Shown: positions 25,640 to 34,409 of the stretch, piece after piece
Position numbering within the stretch: the first letter of the stretch is position 1
Layout: each line of letters begins with the position of its first letter
Origin: Deltaproteobacteria bacterium
GTDB lineage: Bacteria; Desulfobacterota; Syntrophobacteria; BM002
Direction: 5' to 3'
Assembly (NCBI GenBank): GCA_020353155.1
Contig: CP070689.1
Span: 965,282-1,025,415, forward strand
DNA: 60,134 nt
Translations under genes and position numbers: made by a program
The notes under the pieces: model-generated
What the model was told of the DNA's origin: nothing
Databases searched by the model: none
The model's input: only the letters and a program-made list of their open reading frames with translations

Positions 25640-25780
25640 TGCAATTCACTCTTGCCATTTCACATTATTCATTTAGCATTTCGCATTGCACATTAAGAAA
25701 AACTTTTGAGACCAACTGTCAGTCACTGCACAATGCAAAATGACAAATGATAAATGTGAATTGAAAAATGACTGGGTGCC
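25640..25780. repeat. Imperfect inverted repeat between convergent genes
   Basis: CATTTCACATTATTCATTT...GCATTGCACATT on the left is mirrored by GCACAATGCAAAATGACAAA...AAATGTGAATTG on the right. The arms could pair over about 40 bases and serve as a bidirectional terminator. The words belong to the dispersed intergenic repeat family. Confidence 0.55.
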
Positions 25781-25786
25781 TAGTGC

Positions 25787-28081
25787 TCAGTCCCTAGTAG
25801 TGGTCTGGGCTGGCCAAGAGATGATGAGGGGCAGGATGGCGGTGAAGTTTAACAGGGCGAGAATCAATAGAGTCTGAAGAATCCCCACCGAAGGAATGAA
25901 AACCAGACCTACCATGATACACCCCAGAAAAGATCCCAAGAGGTCTACACCATAGATTAAACCTGCAACCGGCCCAACTGGGGTTTGTCCTCTCAAGAAC
26001 AGGCGGTTGGCAAGGGGAAAATGGGTCCCTCCGATAAAGCCGGCAAGGAGACTCAAAAAAGAAAAAGTTTCTCTGTAGAAAAAATTGTCATAGCCCGAGG
26101 TCGGTCGATTGTGAAAGTGAATGACGACAAGGGCCAAGGCCAGGCAAAAGCAGGCCAGGATGATTTGAAAAGTAATGAAGGTTTTAAGTCTCTTCGCCCT
26201 GTTCTTTGGGTAATAAGAAAAAATCAAACTTCCCCCAGCGAGCCCTACCATGAAAAGCGCCAAAAGCAGACCTATCTTGTAGTAGAGATAGCCGAAGAAT
26301 ACCTGAAAGGCAAAGACGATTAGAATTTCAAGGGAGATTCCAGTGAGGCCGAAGGTGGCAACACCGTAGAGCACCCTAATTGTAGGAGACTGCGGGACTT
26401 GGGAATTGAGCCGCTGCCTGAAGCTCAACAGAACAACAATGGCGAGGAGAATCAAAATCGTGATCCAAATGGTGCCCTTACTTAGATAGGCGAAGATTGT
26501 GCCTATGGCCTGATAATACTGAGAGCTCAACATGAGCAGGTTATATGAATAGGCTTTGAGATTCAGGTCGCCGTTGACCCCTGCCTCAGCCGCCTGATCA
26601 ATCATGGCCATAAATGTTTTTTGCCGAAGGGGCGAAAGATCCCAGAGCATGAAGTGATCCTGTACATAAAGGAGCTGCAAATGCCGCTGCTGAATCCTTT
26701 CCACCAGGGTTTCAGGTCTGGTAGTGAGAGTTCCGCGGGAGTTTGAACAAAAATAGCGGGCAGTCTGCCCCGGAAAAATAACCACTTCTGCGAAGACACT
26801 TAGGGCGGTTCGGTGGAGCAGCTTCAAATATTTTGCTCGGGTAGGGCCAAGGGCAGTTTCGGAAGCGGTAGCAGAAAAGAAAAATACTCCGCCGGCGCCC
26901 ATCCTGCGGGCAGCCAGGCGGAAGAATTCTTCGGTGTAAAAACGGTTTATCTGTGCAGTATATGGTTCAGGAAGGTTGAGCAAAATGACGTCGTAAAGCT
27001 TGGATGTTTTGGCAAGGTACCTTCGCCCATCTTGGTTGTGGACTACTACCCGGGGGCTCTCTAAAGCGGCAGTGACCTGCATCGGAAGATGAGACTTTCC
27101 CAGTTCAATTAGCCTTGGGTCCAATTCTACATAATCTACTTGGAGGACACTTGGGTGCTGGAGTAATTGGCCCAAAGATTCGGACACTCCCCCTCCTATG
27201 AGGAGAATCGCCTTGGGCGCAGGATGCTGAAGAACAGCATAATGCACCGCCTCTTCGGCGCTCAGCTGATCGGGTACTGCAAAGTTCCACAGACCAGTTT
27301 CAAAAAAGGAGAGCTGGTTGTCTTTTTCCACCACGGCTATGTGGCCAAAAATAGTCTCCTCTGAGGTAATGAGGTGGAAACCAGACCACTGCCACTGACG
27401 GCTAATTCTATTCAACCTTGTGTTTTGCTGTTGAACAACGAGAAAAGTTAGGAAAAAGATGACAAAGACAGGAGCGTGAAGCCAAGGGCGACGGCTACCC
27501 TGCAGGGTTAGAACCAAGCCTGAAATACAAAGGAGGAGAGAAATTGCAGCGGTGATCTGTATGGCATTGAAATGATGAATGAGTAAGAGGGTGAAAAGCA
27601 AACCACCAATGCCTGCCCCAAGACCTTCAAGAAAATAAACCAGACCGGGAGATCTTGTCCAATGAGGAATCAAAGCGGCCAAAAGGGAGCAGGCAAGGCT
27701 GAATAAAGAGCCAGAGAGCAGACAAAAAGGAGCGAGAGTGAGAAAGGAAATAGCGAGCATCTGCCCTAGGGTGACCAACTCGCCGGCGCCGACGTGGAAC
27801 AAGAGACGGGCGATCCGGATGAAGAAAATAGTTGCGGTGAGTATGAGACCGCCAAAACTCTGAAGATAGCCAAAGAGGGATTGGTTGGCGAATCTATATT
27901 GGGATATTTTTCCGCCAAGCAAACCACCAAGGGCTGTCCAAAAAAGCCAGGCGGCAAGAATAACAGCCACTGCCAGCTCACTGCCGGAGAATACGGTTAA
28001 CAATTCCCGCAGGACGAGAATCTGGCCAACTGTGGCGGCAAAACCTATGAGAACGAAAGCTAGTACCAGAGTAGGCTTCAT
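25787..28081 (-). CDS. Polytopic membrane protein with spermidine synthase-like domain
   Basis: The 764-residue protein has about six N-terminal membrane helices (starting LVLAFVLIGFAATVGQILVL), a cytoplasmic spermidine synthase/methyltransferase-like domain around residues 230-430 (ILLIGGGVSESLGQLLQHPSV, YVELDPRLIELG, DVILLNLPEPYTAQINRFYT) and a second block of about seven helices. The polyamine-synthase gate Asp and Gx-GGG motif are partly kept, but fused transporter-like proteins of this kind are widespread with unclear activity. Polyamine synthesis should not be assumed. Confidence 0.78.
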   Translation of the reverse strand: MKPTLVLAFVLIGFAATVGQILVLRELLTVFSGSELAVAVILAAWLFWTALGGLLGGKISQYRFANQSLFGYLQSFGGLILTATIFFIRIARLLFHVGAGELVTLGQMLAISFLTLAPFCLLSGSLFSLACSLLAALIPHWTRSPGLVYFLEGLGAGIGGLLFTLLLIHHFNAIQITAAISLLLCISGLVLTLQGSRRPWLHAPVFVIFFLTFLVVQQQNTRLNRISRQWQWSGFHLITSEETIFGHIAVVEKDNQLSFFETGLWNFAVPDQLSAEEAVHYAVLQHPAPKAILLIGGGVSESLGQLLQHPSVLQVDYVELDPRLIELGKSHLPMQVTAALESPRVVVHNQDGRRYLAKTSKLYDVILLNLPEPYTAQINRFYTEEFFRLAARRMGAGGVFFFSATASETALGPTRAKYLKLLHRTALSVFAEVVIFPGQTARYFCSNSRGTLTTRPETLVERIQQRHLQLLYVQDHFMLWDLSPLRQKTFMAMIDQAAEAGVNGDLNLKAYSYNLLMLSSQYYQAIGTIFAYLSKGTIWITILILLAIVVLLSFRQRLNSQVPQSPTIRVLYGVATFGLTGISLEILIVFAFQVFFGYLYYKIGLLLALFMVGLAGGSLIFSYYPKNRAKRLKTFITFQIILACFCLALALVVIHFHNRPTSGYDNFFYRETFSFLSLLAGFIGGTHFPLANRLFLRGQTPVGPVAGLIYGVDLLGSFLGCIMVGLVFIPSVGILQTLLILALLNFTAILPLIISWPAQTTTRD

Positions 28082-28260
28082 GGTCTCATGAATACACTAT
28101 TTCAGGGAAGCATTCCAAGGATTTTAGATTTGAGATTTTAGATTTAAGATTGACGAAATTCTGCAATCTGCAATCAAGAATCTAAAATTTGCCACTGCTA
28201 GAGCTCTTTCAGATTGAAATCAAGACCAAAGAGCTGAAGGAGTCAGACGGAGTGACCTTC

Positions 28261-28793
28261 CAGGAGTTTCCCCAAAAATGAGTGGATGATGCTTCTAACC
28301 TGTGTTCAAGGGCGAGTTTACATTGATTTGCAAATGAAAGTGGTCTTGCTGATGTCTCTTCTGTCGTTCCGGGGCTCACGGTCTGGTCACTTCTAGCCCG
28401 GCTGTGACCGGGGGAAGGCGCCCCCTCCCTGTTCCCGCCTTCGCAACGCTTCGGCGGGCCAGGGGCTCCCGCAGTCAGCGCCGGGGAAGTGGCTCAGACC
28501 TTCCGCAGTCACTCAGAAGAGACATCAACAAAGGCCAAAATTGTCACAGAGCAACCAGGCGGAAGGAACGACAGGGTGAGCTGCGAGGTAAACAGCATCG
28601 GAGCAACCGGGGCGAAGCCTCCGCTGCTCGGAAGGACCACCGTCTGCATCGGCGCGAGGATAGTCCAAGCCGCTCAAAGGAAGTTCCTTAATGGCAGCGA
28701 CTATGCTGTTTTACCGAGTAGCTTACCCTGGCCATACCAGATATTCTTCACAGCAGATTGAAAATCTAAAAGAAGAAAATGGGAAAACTTCTG
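28261..28793 (+). mobile_element. TIR-bounded non-coding element, copy 2, with target duplication
   Basis: The left end CAGGAGTTTCCCCAAAAAT (28261-28279) is identical over 19 bases to that of copy 1, and the right end ATGGGAAAACTTCTG (28779-28793) pairs with it at 12 of 15 positions. AGTGACCTTC (28251-28260) and AGTGACTTTC (28794-28803) directly abut the two ends and look like a 10 bp target duplication with one change. No transposase is encoded. It lies immediately upstream of the promoter of the iron operon. Confidence 0.75.
28371..28730 (+). ncRNA. Structured RNA core, HEARO/OMEGA-like (copy 2)
   Basis: This is the counterpart of 20011-20375. The hairpin CCCGCC (28434-28439) / GGCGGG (28453-28458) compensates for CCCACC/GGTGGG in copy 1; the enclosing CCCTG...CAGGG stem is invariant. 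Blocks such as GGTAAACAGCATCGGAGCAA, TCTGCATCGGCGCGAGGATA and GAGTAGCTTACCCTG are unchanged, while loops and the segment before GTAAAC vary. Open frames across it are Arg/His/Ser-rich translations of RNA and not credible proteins. Confidence 0.55.
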
Positions 28794-28806
28794 AGTGACT
28801 TTCCCC

Positions 28807-28835
28807 TTGACAAAATTGCTGGCCCTGAGTATTAT
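28807..28835 (+). promoter_or_regulatory. Sigma-70 promoter of the fur-feo operon
   Basis: TTGACA (28807-28812) and TATTAT (28830-28835) are separated by 17 bp, a near-consensus promoter 13 bp outside the right end of element 2. No classical Fur box was recognised around it. Confidence 0.65.
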
Positions 28836-28862
28836 CGCAATTTGTTCTCAATAAGGATAACT

Positions 28863-29297
28863 ATGAAAAGTGAGATCGACGTATTTAGAGAATTCATTCG
28901 CAACAAGGGCCTGAGAAATACGATTGAGCGGGAACAGGTAGTCAAGGCTGTCTTTTCAATCCATGATCACTTTGACGTAGAAGAGCTTTACTCATTGCTT
29001 CGAAGGCAGAATGAGAAAATCTCTAAGGCCACGGTTTACCGCACTATACCTCTATTACTTGAGAGTGGTCTTATCCAAGAAGCTTACTTTCAAGACGGTC
29101 ATCTCCATTATGAACATATTTATGGACATGAGCACCACTGCCACCTTCGCTGTATGGATTGCGGTAAGGTGGTAGAGTTTACCGAGGAAGCTGTAAGTGA
29201 GGTTGAACAGAAGGTTGGCGAGCTTTACGAGTTTATAGTAACTGGGCACAAACTGGAAGTGTACGGTTACTGTGCCAAATGTAAGGTTCATCAGTGA
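28863..29297 (+). CDS. Fur-family metalloregulator
   Basis: The ATG at 28863 with an AAGGA site gives 144 residues. The N-terminal winged helix includes GLRNTIEREQVVKAVF and KISKATVYRTIPLLLESGLI (recognition helix), and the C-terminal dimerisation domain has HYEHIYGHEHHCHLRCMDCG and YGYCAKC, i.e. the His-rich metal site and two CxxC zinc pairs. It is the first gene of a Fur, Fur-FeoA, FeoA, FeoB operon, so iron is the likely metal, although Zur/PerR-type sensing cannot be excluded by sequence alone. Confidence 0.9.
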   Translation: MKSEIDVFREFIRNKGLRNTIEREQVVKAVFSIHDHFDVEELYSLLRRQNEKISKATVYRTIPLLLESGLIQEAYFQDGHLHYEHIYGHEHHCHLRCMDCGKVVEFTEEAVSEVEQKVGELYEFIVTGHKLEVYGYCAKCKVHQ

Positions 29298-29325
29298 TCT
29301 AACTCTGAGAAAGGCACGAAAGCCT

Positions 29326-30024
29326 ATGGAAAGGCTGCATCAATACGAAAAAGAAGAATTCATCAATATCTGTAAAGAGCACGGACTAAACTACAGTGAT
29401 AAGCGGTTGTTGGTGCTCGAGGAATTTTTAGGGACAGTTGAGCATCTCACAATTAGGTCCCTGCAAGAGAAACTTGAAACTAAAGGCCATCGATTGGACA
29501 CTGATTTCATTGGTGAAACTCTAGATCTCCTTTACAGGTATGGTTATGCTTACAAGAAGGAATTCGAAGGTCAGGATGTCCAATACGAGCACAGACACGT
29601 AGGTTGGCATCATGACCATCTAATTTGTGCCGAATGCGGCAAAATTCAAGAATTTCACGATTCCGAAATTGAAGCATTGCAAAGGCAGATCGCGGTGAAC
29701 AGGAATTTCACCCTTCTCCACCACAAAATGGAACTTTACGGCATCTGCGGAGATTGCCGAAAACAAAGACGACCCGCTATGCCATTGACCCTTGTACTTC
29801 CGGGCGAAAAAGTTGTCATAGATAGACTATTGGGCGGCAGCAAGATGCAGCAAAGGCTGGCTGACATGGGACTTACGCCCGGGACAGCTATAGAGGTTAT
29901 AAAGTCAAGCGGCCCCGGCCCTTTAATTGTCGCCTTCCGGGGCAGCAGAATCGCTCTGGGGCGCGGCCTTAGCAATAAAGTGCTAGTCTCGGAGAATAGC
30001 GGTCCTACCAGTGAAACTGACTGA
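29326..30024 (+). CDS. Fusion of a Fur-like domain and a FeoA domain
   Basis: From the ATG at 29326 the 232-residue protein has a Fur-type domain (residues 1-145: LNYSDKRLLVLEEFLG, EHRHVGWHHDHLICAECG, YGICGDC) joined to a FeoA/SH3-like domain (about 150-225: LPGEKVVIDRLLGGSKMQQRL, MGLTPGTAIEV, GPLIVAFRGSRIALGRG). Its winged helix lacks the usual ATVYR recognition sequence, having DTDFIGETLDLLYRYG instead, so DNA specificity may be altered. A GTG at 29272, overlapping the upstream fur end, is an alternative start. A fused sensor that directly contacts FeoB is an attractive inference. Confidence 0.85.
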   Translation: MERLHQYEKEEFINICKEHGLNYSDKRLLVLEEFLGTVEHLTIRSLQEKLETKGHRLDTDFIGETLDLLYRYGYAYKKEFEGQDVQYEHRHVGWHHDHLICAECGKIQEFHDSEIEALQRQIAVNRNFTLLHHKMELYGICGDCRKQRRPAMPLTLVLPGEKVVIDRLLGGSKMQQRLADMGLTPGTAIEVIKSSGPGPLIVAFRGSRIALGRGLSNKVLVSENSGPTSETD

Positions 30025-30120
30025 GAAATTCCACTCAGACCGGTTCCCAGTTGGAATTTTTCTATTTTGCCTAAAATGACGAGAGTTCAACAGAGGAGCT
30101 TACTCGTCGGCTCCGGAGAA

Positions 30121-30363
30121 ATGTCGATGATTCCCTTGAGTGAGTTCAAAGAGGGCGAACGAGGCCTGATTGCCAGGGTGAACGGCAGAGGTAGGTTCCG
30201 CAAGCGACTTCAGGAGATGGGTTTTATTAAAGGGGCGGAGGTGTTCGTAGAGAAATACGCCCCCTTGCGAGATCCCATGGAACTGGTATTAAAGGGTTAC
30301 CACGTTTCCTTACGGGTCGAGGAAGCGGCCCAGATAATGATGGAAAAACTGGAGAATAGTTGA
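30121..30363 (+). CDS. feoA: Ferrous iron transport protein A
   Basis: The 80-residue protein starts at 30121 (or 30127, where the CGGAG spacing is better). The SH3-like FeoA signature is complete: MIPLSEFKEGERGLIARV, RKRLQEMGFIKGAEVFV, ELVLKGYHVSLRVEEA. FeoA is a cytoplasmic partner of FeoB. Its stop overlaps the feoB start. Confidence 0.9.
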   Translation: MSMIPLSEFKEGERGLIARVNGRGRFRKRLQEMGFIKGAEVFVEKYAPLRDPMELVLKGYHVSLRVEEAAQIMMEKLENS

Positions 30364-32546
30364 AGCAAGATAATATTACCATTGCCCTGACCGGGAATCC
30401 GAACTCCGGAAAGACCACCATATTCAATAATCTCACCGGTACACGTCAGCATGTTGGAAATTGGCCCGGGGTTACTGTGGAGAAAAAGGTAGGGACCGTA
30501 GTTCATAACGGCTATCGGTTGCGAGTGGTTGACCTCCCGGGTACTTACAGTCTAACCGCCTATTCCATCGAAGAAATAGTTGCCCGCCGCTTTCTGGTGG
30601 ATGAAAAGCCAGATGTGGTGGTTGATATTGTCGATGCGTCCAACTTAGAGCGAAACCTCTATCTTGCCACCCAGCTAATAGAACTGGGGGTAAAACTAAT
30701 CTTGGTACTCAATATGGCCGACATGGCGCAGTCCCGAGGGCACCAGATCGACGCTGGCAGCCTGGGCAAATTATTAGGCGTGCCAGTGGTTTTCACTGTT
30801 GGTACCAAAAATGAGGGGACAAAGGACTTATTGGACAGAGTTGTAGAGGTGGTTGAGGATCGGGATACGGTGAGTCGACACATCCATATCTCCTATGGCC
30901 ATGAAATGGAAAAGGAGATCAAGAATATCCAGGACGTTATCTGGCAGGATCCCTCAATAGGGGAGCGTTTTTCAACCCGCTGGCTGGCGGTGAAGTTGTT
31001 GGAAAATGACACGGCTGTGCAAGACAGGGTCAATTCCTTTGGTGAAATCGGCAAGCAGATCTTGGCCCAAGCGGAGGCGAGCCGTGAACGGCTAACAGAG
31101 TTCTATCAAGACGATGCCGAGATGATACTTACGGATCAGCGCTATGGATTTATCAATGGTGCTCTCAAGGAAGTTCTCAAGGTCACAACAAAAACTAAGA
31201 TTGATCTATCCAGACAAGTTGATCTGATACTGACAAACAGAGTTCTGGGCTTTCCCATATTCATCTTTTTTATCTGGGCAATGTTTCAGGTGACCTTCAC
31301 CCTAGGCGCTTATCCCATGGATTGGATTGATGCTGGGGTGAGCTGGCTGGGTGCTGTAATGGCCGGCCTGATGCCAGCGGGATTGGTACGAGACCTCTTG
31401 ATTGATGGGGTAATCGCCGGGGTGGGGAGTGTTGTCATCTTCTTGCCCAACATTATGCTGCTCTTTTTCTGTATCGCCTTGTTCGAAGACACAGGCTATT
31501 TAGCCCGGGCAGCTTTTATTATGGACAGGGTAATGCACATGATCGGCCTGCATGGCAAATCTTTCATCCCTTTACTTATGGGTTTTGGTTGCAATGCTCC
31601 GGCAATTATGGCTGCGCGCACTCTGGAGAGCGAGCGTGACCGCATTCTCACCATTTTGATCAACCCACTGATGAGCTGCTCCGCCCGTTTGCCCGTATAT
31701 GTGCTTCTCGCTGGAACATTTTTTGGCGCCAGTGCAGGCAATGTCATTTTTAGTATTTATGCACTTGGCATTGCCTTGGCCATCACAATGGGCAAATTGT
31801 TTCGAGTGACCCTCTTTAGGGGGGAAACTGCTCCTTTCGTCATGGAGCTTCCTCCATACCGGCTACCAACACTGAAAAGCCTTTTAATCCACATGTGGGA
31901 CCGGAGCAAGATTTTTCTGAGGAAAATGGGCGGGGTAATTTTGGTGGGTTCCATTCTCATCTGGTTTCTAGGAGCTTTTCCCAGACACCCCGAACTTACT
32001 CATAATTATGGGGTAGATAAAGAGCCCATCAGCAACATCCAGGCCAAAGAGGTGGCCTCAGAAAGTTCAGAGCAGATGCCTGGCTCGCCAGAGCTAAAGG
32101 CAGAACAGAAAGGCGAGGTTCAAGCGGAGGCTTTGGCCAGACTAAGCCAAAGCTACCTTGGCCGCCTAGGTCAGGTAATTCAACCGGTATTTGGCCCCCT
32201 TGGTTTTGACTGGCGCACCAGTGTGGCAGTGGTAACGGGTTTTGTGGCAAAAGAGATTGTGGTGAGCACCCTTGGGGTATTGTACGTTGCCGGAGCGGAC
32301 GTCAATGAAGAGAGCGAAGCCTTACGTCGTTCCTTGCGTGGTTCAGGCATGACCCCCTTAGGCGCATACACCTTAATGGCTTTTGTCCTCATCTACGTTC
32401 CCTGTTTGGCTACAGTGGCAGTTATCTCCAGGGAGACGAATTCCCGGAAGTGGGCTGCCTTTAGCATCGTATACTCACTGGCCTTGGCATGGGTGGTGTC
32501 CTTCTTGATCTATCAGGGGGGCAGACTGCTTGGACTTGGAGTATAA
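30360..32546 (+). CDS. feoB: Ferrous iron transporter FeoB
   Basis: The TTG at 30360 overlaps the feoA stop and has a GGAG site. The 728-residue protein has an N-terminal GTPase domain with G1 GNPNSGKT (residues 12-19), G3 DLPGTYSL (about 59) and G4 LNMAD (about 119), then a helical GDI-like domain and the membrane core. Core motifs include LPNIMLLFFCIALFEDTGYL, MGFGCNAPAIMAARTL (Gate with the conserved Cys) and LMSCSARLPVYVLL. It takes up Fe2+ across the inner membrane, consistent with an anaerobic habitat. Confidence 0.96.
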   Translation: MKQDNITIALTGNPNSGKTTIFNNLTGTRQHVGNWPGVTVEKKVGTVVHNGYRLRVVDLPGTYSLTAYSIEEIVARRFLVDEKPDVVVDIVDASNLERNLYLATQLIELGVKLILVLNMADMAQSRGHQIDAGSLGKLLGVPVVFTVGTKNEGTKDLLDRVVEVVEDRDTVSRHIHISYGHEMEKEIKNIQDVIWQDPSIGERFSTRWLAVKLLENDTAVQDRVNSFGEIGKQILAQAEASRERLTEFYQDDAEMILTDQRYGFINGALKEVLKVTTKTKIDLSRQVDLILTNRVLGFPIFIFFIWAMFQVTFTLGAYPMDWIDAGVSWLGAVMAGLMPAGLVRDLLIDGVIAGVGSVVIFLPNIMLLFFCIALFEDTGYLARAAFIMDRVMHMIGLHGKSFIPLLMGFGCNAPAIMAARTLESERDRILTILINPLMSCSARLPVYVLLAGTFFGASAGNVIFSIYALGIALAITMGKLFRVTLFRGETAPFVMELPPYRLPTLKSLLIHMWDRSKIFLRKMGGVILVGSILIWFLGAFPRHPELTHNYGVDKEPISNIQAKEVASESSEQMPGSPELKAEQKGEVQAEALARLSQSYLGRLGQVIQPVFGPLGFDWRTSVAVVTGFVAKEIVVSTLGVLYVAGADVNEESEALRRSLRGSGMTPLGAYTLMAFVLIYVPCLATVAVISRETNSRKWAAFSIVYSLALAWVVSFLIYQGGRLLGLGV

Positions 32547-32564
32547 CAAGCATGGAGGATGGAG

Positions 32565-32700
32565 CACGCTATTGCGGATTTGGGATTGCGGATTGCGGAT
32601 TTCAAAATGCGAAATTCGCAACTGAAACTCGCATTAGTATCAAGAATTAGAAATCACTCATTGGCTACTGGATTCTGACTCCTAGATTCTAGCTCCTATA
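32565..32700. repeat. Intergenic word-like repeat
   Basis: Near-tandem copies of GATTGCGGATT and CGGATTTCAAAATGCG are followed by TGGCTACTGGATTCTGACTC and TAGATTCTAGCTCC. These are the dispersed degenerate words seen elsewhere in the window. Confidence 0.55.
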
Positions 32701-32708
32701 TTGTTGTT

Positions 32709-33413
32709 ATGGCCATGAAAGACTATCAAGTCAAAAGAATGTTCGAGAGCATTGCCTTCTCCTATGACTTCCAGAACAGCTTTCTATCGTTGAGGAGAGA
32801 TTCATACTGGCGGCGGGTAATGGCTCAGTGTCTTCGCTTGCCGGGAAAAGCTCTTGTACTCGATATGGCCACGGGTACAGGTGAAGTGGCAGTAGAGATT
32901 TGCAGGCACCACCCGAAGACCGAGGTTATTGGGGTGGATTTTTCTCCCAAGATGCTTACTGTTGGCCGGAGAAAGGGAAAATTCAAGAAGTTCGCCAGTC
33001 GTATCCACTTGAGTTTGGGAGATGGCCGTCGGCTGCCGTTAAAGAGCAATTCCTTCGAGGCAGCCACAATAGCATTCGGAATCAGGAACATTCAGGAGCG
33101 AGACCAGGCGCTGAAAGAGTTCTACCGCGTGCTCAAGCCAGGAGGGCAACTCCTTATCATGGAGTTCGACATCCCTGACGATCCTTTGCTGGGCAATTTG
33201 TACCGGCTTTACTTCGACTACTTATTGCCTCCTTTGGGCAACTGGCTCTCCCGGACAAATTATGCTTACAGCTATCTAGCTAGTTCGGTACACGATTTTC
33301 CCAATGAACAGGGGTTTTTGCAGGAGATGGGCAGAGCAGGATTCACTTCCCTGGGGGTAAAGAAACTCACTTACGGGGTCGCCAAGATTTTTCGGGGGAT
33401 CAAGAGCGCATAG
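32709..33413 (+). CDS. UbiE/MenG-type (demethyl)menaquinone methyltransferase
   Basis: The 234-residue protein has the UbiE/MenG features: MFESIAFSYDFQNSFLSLRRD start, motif I VLDMATGTGEVAVEI, VIGVDFSPKMLTVG, then AATIAFGIRNIQERDQALKE and FYRVLKPGGQLLIMEF. Members C-methylate the quinone ring in menaquinone or ubiquinone synthesis; in an anaerobe menaquinone is expected. Length matches the family. Confidence 0.88.
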   Translation: MAMKDYQVKRMFESIAFSYDFQNSFLSLRRDSYWRRVMAQCLRLPGKALVLDMATGTGEVAVEICRHHPKTEVIGVDFSPKMLTVGRRKGKFKKFASRIHLSLGDGRRLPLKSNSFEAATIAFGIRNIQERDQALKEFYRVLKPGGQLLIMEFDIPDDPLLGNLYRLYFDYLLPPLGNWLSRTNYAYSYLASSVHDFPNEQGFLQEMGRAGFTSLGVKKLTYGVAKIFRGIKSA

Positions 33414-33414
33414 C

Positions 33415-33500
33415 GTTTGGTAAACAGTAATCGGTGAACGGTAAACCGATTATTTGCTTGCTCCGCCCTGTTCACCGTTTACCATTTACCGTTTACTCTT
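33415..33500. repeat. Inverted repeat made of GTAAAC/GTTTAC words
   Basis: GGTAAACAGTAATCGGTGAA and GGTAAACC on the left face TGTTCACCGTTTACC and ATTTACCGTTTAC on the right. A long imperfect hairpin could form between the two methyltransferase genes, possibly a terminator. Confidence 0.55.
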
Positions 33501-33560
33501 TTTTTTCGCTATCTTCTATGCGCTATGCAGTTCTTGACCACGGACACGACAAGGTGATCG

Positions 33561-34154
33561 ATGAAAGTTAACTGGGCCGAAAGACTTTGGGTAAATAGCC
33601 CGTTAAGGTTTTTGATACAAGAGCGGGAAACCCGGTTTTTTAAGAGGTTGAGGAATCTAGAGCCGGGGACAAGATGTCTGGAGATTGGTTGTGGCCATGG
33701 TGCGGGTGCCCGAATTATTCTCAATACTTTTGAACCGGCCCGCCTTGATGGGCTGGACATTGACCCGTTTATGATCGGACTGGCATTACGACGGCAGAGG
33801 AAACGGACAACGGATCGGCTTAATTTTCTGGTAGGCGACGCCCAGAATCTTCCCTATGTTGACGGCAGCATGGATGCTGTGTTCAATTTCGGCATCATTC
33901 ACCACCTGGAAAATTGGCGACAGGGCATAAGTGAGATTGCGCGAGTGCTTAAAAGCGGGGGCGGTTTCTATTTCGAGGAGATCTACCCTCCCCTTTACGC
34001 CAATCCAATCACCCGCATATTACTTGAGCACCCCACTGAGAACCGTTTCCATGGCCCAGAGTACCGGACTGCATTGCAAAGGGAGGGGTTGAGATTGCTG
34101 CCGGGCTACAAGGAGTCTCGCTTCGCCATTCTGGGAGTTGCAGTCAAAGAATAA
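33561..34154 (+). CDS. Class I SAM-dependent methyltransferase
   Basis: The 197-residue protein carries motif I CLEIGCGHGAGARIIL (about 42-57), the acidic loop LDGLDIDPFMI, NFLVGDAQNLPYVDGSMDAVF and FGIIHHLENW, then ARVLKSGGGFYFEEIYP. This is the UbiE/Coq5-like methyltransferase superfamily without enough detail to name a substrate. AAGGTGATCG precedes the ATG. Confidence 0.82.
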   Translation: MKVNWAERLWVNSPLRFLIQERETRFFKRLRNLEPGTRCLEIGCGHGAGARIILNTFEPARLDGLDIDPFMIGLALRRQRKRTTDRLNFLVGDAQNLPYVDGSMDAVFNFGIIHHLENWRQGISEIARVLKSGGGFYFEEIYPPLYANPITRILLEHPTENRFHGPEYRTALQREGLRLLPGYKESRFAILGVAVKE

Positions 34155-34159
34155 GCTGG

Positions 34160-34400
34160 CAGCGAGTAGCAGGCAGGGATTACTAGGCACTAGGAACTAT
34201 GCACCAGGCACTTTTCGATTGTGGATTTCGGATTTCGGAATGCGTATTTAAAAGAAAGGATTCAGGAGAAAAGCAATCAGGCTATAGTTTCTCTCAACTA
34301 CTGGCTACTTGCTACTGACTACTGACTCCTAGGCTTTTCCCTTAAGCCTTCTGCCTTGCGCCCTGCGCCTTGAGCCCAAATCGCCGTTAGTTCTTGAAGG
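34160..34400. repeat. Intergenic word-like repeat
   Basis: Runs such as GATTTCGGATTTCGGAATGCG, CTACTTGCTACTGACTACTG (each cut to 20 bases or so) and GCCTTGCGCCCTGCGCCTTG are degenerate tandem words. No gene is seen. Confidence 0.55.
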
Positions 34401-34409
34401 AGGTTTGAA

